Assembly (NCBI GenBank): GCA_029339195.1
Contig: JAPTJF010000415.1
Span: 1 to 55,821, forward strand
Origin: Micractinium sp. NFX-FRZ
Lineage: Eukaryota > Chlorophyta > Trebouxiophyceae > Chlorellales > Chlorellaceae
Direction of reading: 5' to 3'
Length of the DNA: 55,821 nucleotides
The notes beneath the pieces are model-generated. The model saw only the letters and a list, made by a program, of their open reading frames with translations, ran no database searches and had not been told where the DNA came from. The first letter of the stretch is position 1, and the number at the start of each line of letters is the position of its first letter. Below are positions 12,401-21,649 of the stretch, piece after piece. The position numbers and the translations under genes were made by a program.

Positions 12401-13003
12401 TGCAGCCCTTCACCAAACAGCACCCCTTGCGCTGCCGCCCCTTTGCGCCCGTTCACCCCTCCCCGCCTTTCCCGCCGTCCCGCCCAGGTGGGGCGGAGTG
12501 CTCACGTCACGGTGCCTCCCCGGACCTCTTGGGTGAAGGAGGTGTTGCGCTCCTTGATTTTGAAGTAGCGCCCCACAGACTGCAGGGGTTGGTCAGAGGG
12601 CGCGGGGGCACAGGGTGGGTGGTAGGATCTGCAGGGGGCCACATGGGCTGCTGGGGAATAGATCCCCACGGTGCGGGGCTGCTGCCGCCTTTTTGGGCGG
12701 GAGAACGGCTGGGCCTGCCAGGCGGGGTGATGTCTGCCCGGACTCCCTCAACAGCTGCATAGCCCCTTTTCCGCCAGCGCTTAAACCGTCTGAGAAGTGA
12801 GCACACTGTTTCTCACAGCCCTAGTTCTATTTAGGTCAACTTGAACCCTGAGGGCAGCCTGCCGGCAGCTGGCAGGCAGCAGCCCGTCCTGAGCCGCAAC
12901 CGGCCATTTGCACGACCAGAGCTGTCGATACTGATCTGCACGGTTCAGAACTCACGCTGTCGGCAACGCGAGCATTGAGACGCTCAACCCAGCCCACCGC
13001 CAT
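6467..13003 (-). CDS. AzgA/AZG-type purine (adenine/guanine/hypoxanthine) permease, 17 exons
   Basis: Exons in transcript order: 12956-13003, 12506-12579, 12030-12156, 11689-11750, 11365-11443, 11138-11187, 10600-10741, 10335-10420, 9822-10036, 9491-9606, 9073-9167, 8596-8700, 8166-8250, 7739-7876, 7430-7538, 6897-7042, 6467-6637. The sum is 1848 bases, 615 residues. Family marks: an N-terminal [19 protein letters not shown] segment, TLAYILAVN in the first helix, [23 protein letters not shown], and the signature [20 protein letters not shown] near residues 412-432. The family is a multi-spanning proton-coupled nucleobase importer (known from fungal AzgA and plant AZG1/2), acting in the plasma membrane or endomembranes. 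The extra loop between [11 protein letters not shown] and PTLWLG is also typical. The acidic, Ser-rich tail (DDEEEVEG) is probably cytosolic. It is transcribed divergently from the 2OG oxygenase. The exact substrate cannot be read from sequence. Confidence 0.93.
7344..7364. repeat. CT dinucleotide tract in a permease intron
   Basis: About ten CT units lie in the intron between exons 6897-7042 and 7430-7538 of the permease. Confidence 0.8.
10292..10354 (-). repeat. Copied donor-side edge of a permease exon
   Basis: CTGAGGATGCGGTACTCTGG at 10335-10354 is the 3' edge of the real exon 10335-10420. The same 20 bases occur at about 10292-10311 inside the next intron, a spacing of 43 bases. The copy on the plus strand is preceded by GCCCCAG, not by AC, so it does not carry a GT donor. 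Confidence 0.8.
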
Positions 13004-13312
13004 GATCGCTCCAGAGCGATGGGTGCCTTTCCAATCCCCCAAGAAGTGATGTATGTGGTCGGAGGGGCTTTCAACGAGGGTTTCAGTCCGCACAATTTGA
13101 TATGCATGCCGCAATAGCACTAGGGCTTTCATTGTGGATGACGTGGCAGGTCACGTGCCGCGGCAGCAGGCCTGGCAACGCCACTTGCACCCGTTCTCCG
13201 CCCCTCAAGGCCGCCCGAGACGTCTCCCTGCCACCCACACCGGAAGGTGCAGAGGTCCCTTATTATCCCAAGCGCCCATTCACCCGCCCGCGCCTTCCGC
13301 ACGCTTGAGCGA
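13004..13312. promoter_or_regulatory. Divergent promoter between purine permease and 2OG oxygenase
   Basis: The two start codons face away from each other across 309 bases, so both promoters and 5' UTRs must lie here. No TATA box or named element is evident to me. Shared regulation is possible but not shown. Confidence 0.5.
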
Positions 13313-16300
13313 ATGGGCGCCTCAAGCCCCGCGGTGAGCACCCGGTGCACAATCCATGCGATCGGTTCGCGTGCACACACGGTGCAGGAGCCGCTGACTG
13401 CCGTCTCCCACCAAGGGCTGCCCCTCCCGCCGCAGGTGCCAGTGGTGAGCCTGGCAGCACCAGAGGAGGAAGCCGCCCAAGTCCTGCGCCAAGCATGCGT
13501 GGAGCACGGCTTTTTCTACCGTAAGATAGGGCGAGGGATGGGGTGCCGCGGGATTGGTGCCTCTTGGGTTAAGACGGATGTTGAGCCCGCTGGCGCCCTG
13601 CCTCAGGCTGTACCAGCGTGCCCGCTCACTTCGCTGGGATGAGAGGCTGCAGGCCGCCTCTCGTGGCTGCCCCTGCCCTTCGCTCATGGCCGACCTGAGC
13701 CGACAACCGAAGCATGTCATGCCTTCCGTTACACTTGGGCAGCAGCCACCTCTGCCTGCCCGTGGCCCACCCACATGCCTGCGACTCATGCCCCCCCTGT
13801 GCAGTGGTGGACCATGGCATACCCGAGGAGCTCATAACCTCTACTTTTGAGCAGCAGCGCAAGCTCTTCGGCTTGCCGCTGGAGCAGAAGCTGAGCATCG
13901 CTGCTGACGACAACTATCGGTGGGTGGGGCATGTGTTTGCTTGTGCAGTGTGTGTGTGAGAGAGGGTGGGTGGGCAGGTGCTGGTTTTGGCAGGCCTTGC
14001 AGGGGCCTTGTGCTGGGCAGTGTACAGTGCGGCCAGGCAGCCTGCTGAACGCGCCAGCTGGAGGGCGGCACGGGGAGGCACTCCGGTCGCACCTTCCTGC
14101 ATTCTCTTGGCGTCCCGCCTCTGGACCGCCGCCACTCCCCTGTTTTGTGAATCAGGGGATACGCCCCGACCTGCCAAGGAGGTACTGGGCCAGAGGAATC
14201 CGACGTCTGCCCTCCTCGTGCCTGCTGTGCCTGCTGCGCCCTCCTCTGTGCCTGCCGCGCCTGCTGCCCTTCCACCCGAGGGTTCGCCCCTGTCCTGAGG
14301 GACCTCCGGTGACCAGAGGTGTCACCCCCGTGCTAAGAACCTCCGCTGTGCTGTGCCTGCTGTGCCTGCTGTGCCTGCCACTTCCTGCCTTCAGGGGCTA
14401 CACCCCCTTTGCTGAGGAGACGCTGGATCCAGAGGGGTCCAAGCAGGGGGACACACACGAGGGGCTGTACTTTGGGCGCCACGTGGAGCCGGGCAGCCCT
14501 GAGGCGGCGCTGCCGCTGCACGGGCCCAACCAATGGCCGGCCGAGGCGAGTGACTGGGCGGTCCGTATGTTTTGACCGGGCTGGCGGCTTGCCTGCATGA
14601 ATGCCTGGACGGCTGCTGGCGGCGCCACGGCAGGATGCTACGCCCTACGCACCGCACCTCCTGCCACGCCGCTTCTCCCACACATGTGCCCCCTCCACTC
14701 CCGCTCGCCACGAGCTGCTAGCTAAACTAGGTAGCACACCTCCTGTGGTCAGTCGACACACACCTTCTTCACCCTCGCTCACCTTCAGCGCGGCAGCTGG
14801 GCACCCACCCCACACATGCATACCACCCCCTGGGCCAGGTCATGTGGCGCCCCTCCTCATTCACCGCCCACCTACCCCGTGACGCCCCCTTCACTCACCC
14901 ACCCACCCACCCACACCGCTCCTCCCCTCCTGACCCACCCACCCACCTGCCCACCGTGCCTTCTGCAGGAGCTGACCCCTGGGTACCGCGGCGCCACAGA
15001 GGCGTACCTGCAGGCAACCACAGACATGGGATTCCGCGTGCTGCGCCTGCTGGGCCTCAGCCTGGGCCTGGGCCCCGACTTCTTCCAGCCCTCCTTTCAG
15101 CAGCCCATGGTCTTCCTCCGCCCCCTGCACTACAGGTGGGGGCCAGCGGGGCTCTGCCGCCAGCCTGGGTGGTGGCTGCAGCATGCAGGGGTGGACCGGG
15201 GGTGTGGAGTGCCAGGGTGGGCTGCATCATCATGGCGAGGGCACAGAAGGCGCACCTGTGAAGCGCAGCTCAGCTGCATTGATTAATTTCTGCATTACTT
15301 GATTAATTAGTTATTGCAACAAGTAATTACTGTGTAAGATATTTACGTCTGGCCCGTGCAAAACAGCTCGGCTGCATGCGTGCGCCCTGCACACATGGCG
15401 GCCCACCCACATGCCCAGTGTGCACCCGCCAGCGCTTCCCACATCCCCTGTCTGTGCTATATGTGCCCTGTAGCGGCCAGAAGTCGAGTGCAGATGAGGG
15501 GCTGTTTGCTGCTGGGGCGCACACCGACTATGGTGGGTGGGGAGGGGCGTGCAGCTGTGCGCCTGCTGGCAAGCGGGCAGCGTTTGGTGGGGCAGGGCAG
15601 AGCAGGTGGCGCCTTTCTGGGAAGTTGTGCAATCTCAACATATCTGTCCGTCTTGGACTGGCAGCACGCTGTGCGTGCTTACTCTGGTAGCGTGCCAGTT
15701 GCCCTACCTCAGCCCCAACCCCCTAGCCCCCTGCAGGCATGCTCACTTTCCTCAAGACGGACGGAGAGCCGGGGCTGCAGGCAAGCCTGGGGCAGTGCAG
15801 CGGCGGCGCAGGGCACAACTGCCTGCCAGTGGAGGCACAACACATCCGGCTCTGCATCGTGACGACTTGTTTGTGCTGTAGTAGCGACCGTCCAGCCATG
15901 CACTCCCAGCACACGGGTTGGCGACATCCACCCCGCCCTCGGCCCCTTCCCGCCCTGCCCCGTCCTTCCCTGGCCATGCTCCCGCAGATCTGCACTGATG
16001 GGCGGACGTGGCGTGATGTGCCGCCCATTGAGGGGGCCTACAACGTCAACATTGGGGACATGCTGTGCAGGTGGGTGCAGCTCGTGGGGTGTGCAGCCAT
16101 TCGTGCTGCGGTTCTCTTTCAACACCAAACAGTTCTCACGGTCTAGCGTGTGGAGAGCTGCCAGGCTGCCGTTGGGAGGTGGTGACAAGATCCTTCAAGG
16201 GTGGCCTCTCACGCTGAGCTGTGCACCCTCCTTTCAGGGGAGATAAGATTAGCACACGCTGCCTTGTGTGTGTGTTCCCTGCCCGCCCCGCCCGCCCCGC

Positions 16301-16805
16301 CCGCTGCCAGGTGGACCAACGGCCAGTACCGCTCCACCCTGCACCGGGTGATCAACACCACCGGCCGCGAGCGCTACTCCATCCCCTTCTTCTTTGAGCC
16401 CTCCTTCGATGCGCGGGTGCAGGCGCTGCCGCAGGTGCGTGGCATGGGGGCAGCTTGCAGCTGATTGCATGGCATGGGGGGAGTTGGGCAGGCAGGGGCG
16501 TGGCAAAACGGTGGCAGCCTTCCCTCTGGTGCCTGCAAACTGCTCCCTGCCCTGCTTCCTGCCCTTTCATGTCAAGTGTCTGGCCTGCCCGCCCCCCCAT
16601 TTCCACCAGTCACCCGCCCATCCTCCCTTCACAACCCCCACCCACTCGGCAGTGCGTGCGGCCGGGCCAGCAGCCGCTGTTCCCGCCCACCACCGCAGGT
16701 GCCCACCTCCTGGAGCGGTACAATGCCACGCACGCTGGGTACGCGCAGAAGATGAAGGAGGGCACGGCCAAGACCGATGGCATGCTGGCGACAGCGGCGG
16801 CCTGA
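13313..16805 (+). CDS. 2-oxoglutarate/Fe(II)-dependent oxygenase, plant DIOX type, 10 exons
   Basis: Exons: 13313-13333, 13436-13520, 13805-13919, 14395-14545, 14969-15135, 15474-15532, 15737-15780, 15988-16070, 16311-16434, 16653-16805. The sum is 1002 bases, 333 residues. The N-terminal domain reads [23 protein letters not shown], as in isopenicillin-N-synthase-like enzymes. The catalytic core has the iron ligands His196 and Asp198 (AGAHTDYG) and His253 (STLHRVIN), with Arg263-x-Ser265 (RYS) to bind 2-oxoglutarate. All required residues are present and the length is normal. Such soluble enzymes hydroxylate or desaturate small molecules; the substrate is unknown. Two introns appear to use GC donors (14546 and 15781). 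For the first, a GT donor at 14561 would also keep frame and add five residues. The start gives a seven-residue first exon, MGASSPA. Confidence 0.9.
14215..14394 (+). repeat. Nine-base pyrimidine-rich repeats before an acceptor
   Basis: Imperfect copies of a TGTGCCTGC unit occur near 14218-14270 and again at 14350-14380, just before the 3' splice site at 14394 of the oxygenase. They form the pyrimidine tract of that acceptor. Confidence 0.6.
15278..15345. repeat. AT-rich island with inverted repeat in an oxygenase intron
   Basis: The stretch is strikingly AT-rich for this window. TTGATTAATT occurs twice (about 15278 and 15299), and ATTACTTG near 15294 is matched by its reverse complement CAAGTAAT near 15321, which could form an 8-bp stem with a loop of about 19 bases. 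It lies in the intron between exons 14969-15135 and 15474-15532. Confidence 0.6.
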
Positions 16806-17984
16806 GCTGGCACACCGCGCTGCGCACGCTGCGTGTAGCAGGGCTGCTGGGCAGTCCCCACACGAGCCAGGCGGCATCTCCCCTTGTATAATGTGCTGCT
16901 AAGAAGGCTGTGAAAGGTGCACGTCTGTTGTGTTTTACGCCTGTTTTGCGCAATTGTACACTTGTGTTCGCCACCTTTTCATTCACACCTATATCAAGCC
17001 GTCCCTCGTGATGCGCTAGGAGGACATTCCAACCCTGAGAGCCACCTGGTGCAAGACGTGCCAAAGCGCTGCTTGGCAAGCGGCATGGGGCGGGCAAGTT
17101 GTGAGCACAGGTATGCATCAACTGGGGCATGGTGGATCCCTCTTTCTTACGGCACTGAGGAGGCCAGCACAGTGACTGGTTGGCCTGCCCTTGCACTGCA
17201 AGTTGCAGGGAACCCACACCTGCCAGCTGGCGCCGCACGCACCGTTGCAAACTGTGGCATGTTGGCCTCTGCGTGGTGGGGAAGGCGTCTGGGAGGTGCC
17301 ACCCCTTCCCAACCTGAGCCCCAAGTGATAAAGCTACGTTCAAGGGTCGCAGAAGTCTGGAAACCGTGTGCCCCAACTGGAATGGACTAGGTCCCATCCA
17401 AATGGCAGCTGCGCCACGTCATCTCAACATGATGTTCACGTGCGACTCGCGATTGGCATGTGGGTCCCATGTGTGGGTTGCTAGAAACGTCTCTACTACA
17501 ACGCGACACAAACGCGTTCAGTTCCTCTGTTCAGTTGTGTCGCTCGTCGCAGGTCCACCTTACTGCCGCAACCCGCCGCGGGCCTGCCTGCAACAGCCAG
17601 ACCCCACCCACGCGGTGCTCGCAACACGCTCCACCCCAGCTCGCCGCGCGGCGCCGAACAAGAGCAGCGCAGCAGGCCTTGGCTATTTGATGGCTCAGTG
17701 TCTTTTAAGGCGCCCCCGGCACGCCTTCCTCTTCTTCTGCACCCCCCCGGCGCGCAGTAGGTGAGGCGACTGCCCGCACACGGGCCGCCGACACCAGGGG
17801 AGGGTTGGGTGCACTCGCAGCGAAGGCAGGCGGGCGGGCGGGCTGGCGCTGTGCGGCGGGCCAGCGGCGGGCCGATCGCGTGCGCCACCCTTGGGCTCAC
17901 ATACCTGGCGCATCCCTCTGCAACGCCCTTGACCACTGTTTTTTTCTGCTTCCCTCGTTACGTTCGTCCACTTGCCATGCAGAC
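16806..17984 (+). other. 3' UTR of the oxygenase and upstream region of the SBP gene
   Basis: The 1.2 kb between two genes on the same strand shows no coding exon I can support. A pyrimidine-rich, more AT-rich stretch (17936-17966) lies directly before the SBP start. Confidence 0.45.
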
Positions 17985-20840
17985 ATGGCAGCTCACCGCT
18001 CATCCCCCGCAGCCGCCGCTCCCGGCGGAAGCGAGGCCTCGGCCTCGCCCCTGGCCCCGCGCGGCTGCCGAGTGCCTGGCTGCTCTCTGGAGCTGAGCCC
18101 GGGCTACTCTACAAAGTACAGAATTTGTGAGTGCACCCAAGGAAGCAGAAAACAGGAACAGGGGGTCGACAGGTTGGCGGCCGCACCGCGCCCCCCGCGC
18201 CCCCAACCACGTACGCTTCAGTGCACGCGTGCCGTGGCGAGGCGCCCCGCCTCGCGCAAGGGGCCACGCCTCTGCACTGCCGTGTTGACTCATTGCACTG
18301 CTTCTTGCCCTGTGCTGCAGGTGACTCTCACTATCGTCTGCCCAGTATGGAGCTGGACGGCGCCACCGTGCGCTTCTGCCAGCAGGCAAGTGGCCGCCGT
18401 GGGGCAGCAAGCTGTACATTCGGCGGGCGGCAAGGGCACAGGGGTCGAGGGTGCCTGCGCGCGCAGTATGGTGTCAGGGTGGGGTTTAAGGCAGCAGGCG
18501 CAGCAGGACGAAGGCGCAACCGGCAGCACTCGGGCTGCCATGTCCCGCCACGATCTGCACGCTGACGAACCCTCCGGTGTGCGTGCCAGCGCGCTCCGCC
18601 ATGCCCCCCCCCCGCCTGCCTGCCTGCTCCCGCCCCTCACAACCTCACTGACCTCACCATGTGCGCCTTCTCCCTGCAGTGCGGCAAGTTCCACGGGCTC
18701 GAAGATTTTGAAGACGATAGGCGCAGGTGAGGAGCGGGAGCTGCGTGGGAAGCTGTCGGGAAGGTGTGGACGCGGAGGCCTCGGTGCAACTCGGGCCATC
18801 TCTCAGTCGCCTCCCTTTTGTTTGTCACTGCACTCTCCTGACCCCCTCCATCCTTTGTTTGTGCCCCTCCCCCTGCTGCAGCTGCCGCGTGAGCCTGCAG
18901 CGCCACAAGGCCCGGCGGCGGCGGGCGGAGGCGCGCCGGCACCAGGAGCAGGAGAGCAAGGCGCAGCGCAAGGGGCAGAGGGAGGATAAGGAGAAGGAGA
19001 AGGAGGAGGGGAAGGAGAAGCAGGAGGAGGAGCAGGAGAAGGGGCAGGAGAAGAAGCAGAAGCAGGAGCAGAGGAAGGAGGAGGAGGAACCGAAGCAGCA
19101 GGAGGGGCAGGAGCAGGGGCAGAGGCAGCAGGCGGCGCAGGGGGAGAGGCAGCTGCCCAAGCCGGTGCCCAAGCCGGTGCAGGCTCCGGCTCCGGCGCCG
19201 GCCCTCAAGCTGGTGCTCAAGCGCCCGGGGCTGGGGGAGAAGAAGAGCGGCAGAAAAAAGGCGCCCCACCCCCGCAAGCGTGCCGTTCCCTCGCAGCCCA
19301 AGCAGCCCAGCGGCGGCGCCAGCAGGGCGGTGGAGCGCCCAGGCGGCGCAACCGCCAAGGAGCAGGCCCAGCAGCAGCAGCAGCGGCAGCAGCAGCAGGG
19401 CAGCCAGAAGCGGCGCCGGATGGTTGCCGCCCCTGCCGCCACCAACTCCTACTCTGAGGCCGAGGAGGAGGAGGAGGAGGCTGTGGTGCCGCAGGTGCGC
19501 CGGCTGTCCGAGCCGGCGCTCTCCGGCCCCTCTGCCACCTTCACCGTCCCCTCCAAGCCGCCGACCTCGCTGCAGCAGCAGAGCTGCACGTCTGCCACCC
19601 CCCTGGGTTCCGCCTCGGGACCCCTGCACTCCCTCCCCGCCTCCCCGCGGGCTGGCCCTGTGGCGGTGGACGATGTGTCGGGCCTGCTGCCGGATGAGGG
19701 CGAGCTGCTGAGCTGGCAGCTGTCGCAGCTGCGCCCGCAGCAGCACCTGGTGGCTGAGGCGCTGAGCATGCTGGTGGGAAGCACGGTGAGCGAACCAACG
19801 TCGTGCTTTGCGTGGGGTTTGAAGAAGGATTCCGGAGATTCCGGGGATTCCGGGGATTCCGGAGGTGGGTGCACGTGTGTGGCGCGAGCCCGGCTAGACT
19901 CTGTGTCCACCAGACCACCCGCGCCTCCTGCTTTTGCTGCGCTTGCCCTTTCTGCAATGACTGCGCTCATGTGCACCCTGCTTGCTGGAGTTTAAGTGCC
20001 CCACTTTCCCCCCTCGCCTTGCCCCGCTATCCTCCCCCATGTGCGTGCATGCCGCCTTCCGACTGGGTCAGACGGACGAGCCACCACCACTCGCTTGCTG
20101 CGGTTGCCATGCCAACACTCACCTGCTCCGCCCCCTGCTCCTCCCCCCCTCCTTGCTTGCAGGATGCTGATTTCGATATGGATGTGCCCTCTGCCGAGGA
20201 GCTGCTAGAGATCAGCCAGGACTTGGGCATTCTGCAGGACCCCCCGCTGCCTGACCCCCAGAAGCACGTGGGGGGCACCACGCTGGGCATGCTGGGCCAT
20301 GCTCCCGCAGCAACCCCCACCACCGCCGGTGCCGCCGGCCTGTGGCAGTCGGCGCAGCAGCCGCAGATGCGGCCCTGCGTGGCTGGCACCGCTGTGGCGA
20401 TGGGGGTGCCCCTGTCGCCGCGCGATTGGGGCGCTGCTGACATGCACGCCCCACCCAGCGGCCCCTTTGACTTTGGCATGGGCTTCCCCCACGGGTTTGA
20501 CATTTCTGCGCCCATGGTCTCCCCTGATTTCAATGCCCTCCTCTCCCTCCCCATAGCCCCGCCCCACCCGCACGCCGGCGGCGCAACCGCGCACCACTCG
20601 CTGGCGCCGCTGCAGCGCGCGCCACGGTTTGCCGGGGTGAGTGCGCCCGCTGCGCCCGCCGCGCCGGCCGGCCCCGCCCCTGCCGGCAGCTTTGCGCCTG
20701 CTCCCACCTGCGGGCATGCCTTCGGGGCCCTGTTCGCAGATCAGCCCGACGGCTGGCAGGCAGGCGGCAGCGGCTGGCAGTTGCTTGATCCCTTCTCGCC
20801 CCCCATGTCCCATTCTGCCACTTTCCAGCAGGGCCGGTGA
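17985..20840 (+). CDS. SBP-box (SQUAMOSA promoter-binding) transcription factor, 5 exons
   Basis: Exons: 17985-18126, 18321-18385, 18680-18726, 18882-19785, 20163-20840. The sum is 1836 bases, 611 residues. The SBP DNA-binding domain spans about residues 28-105. Zinc site 1 is C28, C33, C48, H51 (CRVPGC .. RICDSH). Zinc site 2 is C67, C70, H74, C86 (FCQQC, KFH, SCR). The nuclear signal ARRRRAEARRH follows. Exon 4 adds a long Lys/Glu/Gln-rich, probably helical or disordered stretch; exon 5 is Pro/Ala-rich, as in activation regions. The family is nuclear and plant/green-alga specific; Chlamydomonas CRR1 is one member. The intron inside CQQ|C has a GC donor (CAG|GCAAGT at 18386). The target genes are unknown. 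Its C-terminal DVPSAEEL segment is shared with the gene at 3920-5469. Confidence 0.93.
19825..19863 (+). repeat. Nine-base tandem repeat just after a donor site
   Basis: Four imperfect units of GGGATTCCG follow the GTGAGC donor at 19786 in the last SBP intron, about 40 bases downstream. Confidence 0.7.
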
Positions 20841-21649
20841 CAGCGCCCCCCACGGCTCGCCAGGGAGCTCTGCCCCCGCTGTTGGCAGCGCCAACCAACC
20901 AATCCCTCAATCCGTGCTGCAACTCGTGCACCGGCGGCGCATGAGCGCCCCGCTTCTCTCCTCTCTCTTTTCCATCCACCTACACGCCGCCGTGCTCTAA
21001 TCCTCCCAAAAATGTCGCACCAAAAAAATAGTCACGTAACTACAGCACAGCACCCATTCTTTCTTCCAAGCCGCGTCGTCCTGCCACATCATGACTCCAA
21101 CTTGCCGCTCCTGGACTGTTTGTTTGTCCCATTTTTTTCCTTTACCCCCAGGGCCACACCACGCACTGTACCCCACCCACCAACCCCAACAACAGAGCGC
21201 TCGTCGCCGACACCGCTTGGCCTCGCCCCAAGCCCCCCTCCCTCCCTTTTTGCTTATGATTTGAGCGTGTTTTGAGCGTAAACGAAAGCCCCTTCCAGCT
21301 GGCTTTGCATCGCGGTGGCATGCGGGCAGCTGCCAGCCCAGCTGCCCCCCCCCCTGCCGCCGCCAGTCTGTGTGTGTTAATGCCTTTTCCCACCTGCTTC
21401 CCTCTGAAGGCCGGGCCTGATGGTTTGCTGTACCAGCCATGCATTTTTGAAATGAGTGTGTGAAACTTAGAGTGTGTAATAGTCCCACTGGCTGAGACTC
21501 AGGCAGCACTGCACGGAGCAGGCTGCCAAGAGAGGGGGGGCGGTGCCCAACGGTCGCAGCCTCACTTGAAAAGCAAGGCACTTTGGTGCACAGTTCATTC
21601 ACCTCGCAGCGGGGGAGCCTGCATGCCGGTGATGGTAGTCCCGGGCGCC
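20841..21649. other. Convergent 3' ends of SBP gene and ASCC3 helicase
   Basis: No coding exon is seen. TGTAA at 21475-21479 on the plus strand could end the SBP transcript after a 3' UTR of about 640 bases, leaving only about 170 bases to the helicase stop. No clear minus-strand TGTAA was found for the helicase, so its transcript may run into the SBP gene's 3' UTR. Confidence 0.4.
21475..21479 (+). terminator. Poly(A) signal TGTAA, probably of the SBP gene
   Basis: TGTAA lies 635 bases after the SBP stop codon on the same strand, in a more AT-rich stretch. Confidence 0.4.

Noticed and set aside
13004..16805. A purine-degradation cluster of permease plus 2OG xanthine dioxygenase
   Set aside because: The oxygenase is of the plant DIOX/isopenicillin-N-synthase type, not the TauD-like xanthine hydroxylase type, so neighbourhood alone does not support it.
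18637..19746. A 369-codon minus-strand frame, very Leu-rich
   Set aside because: It is exactly antisense to the Lys/Glu/Gln-rich SBP exon 4; the Leu runs are the mirror of CAG/GAG codons.
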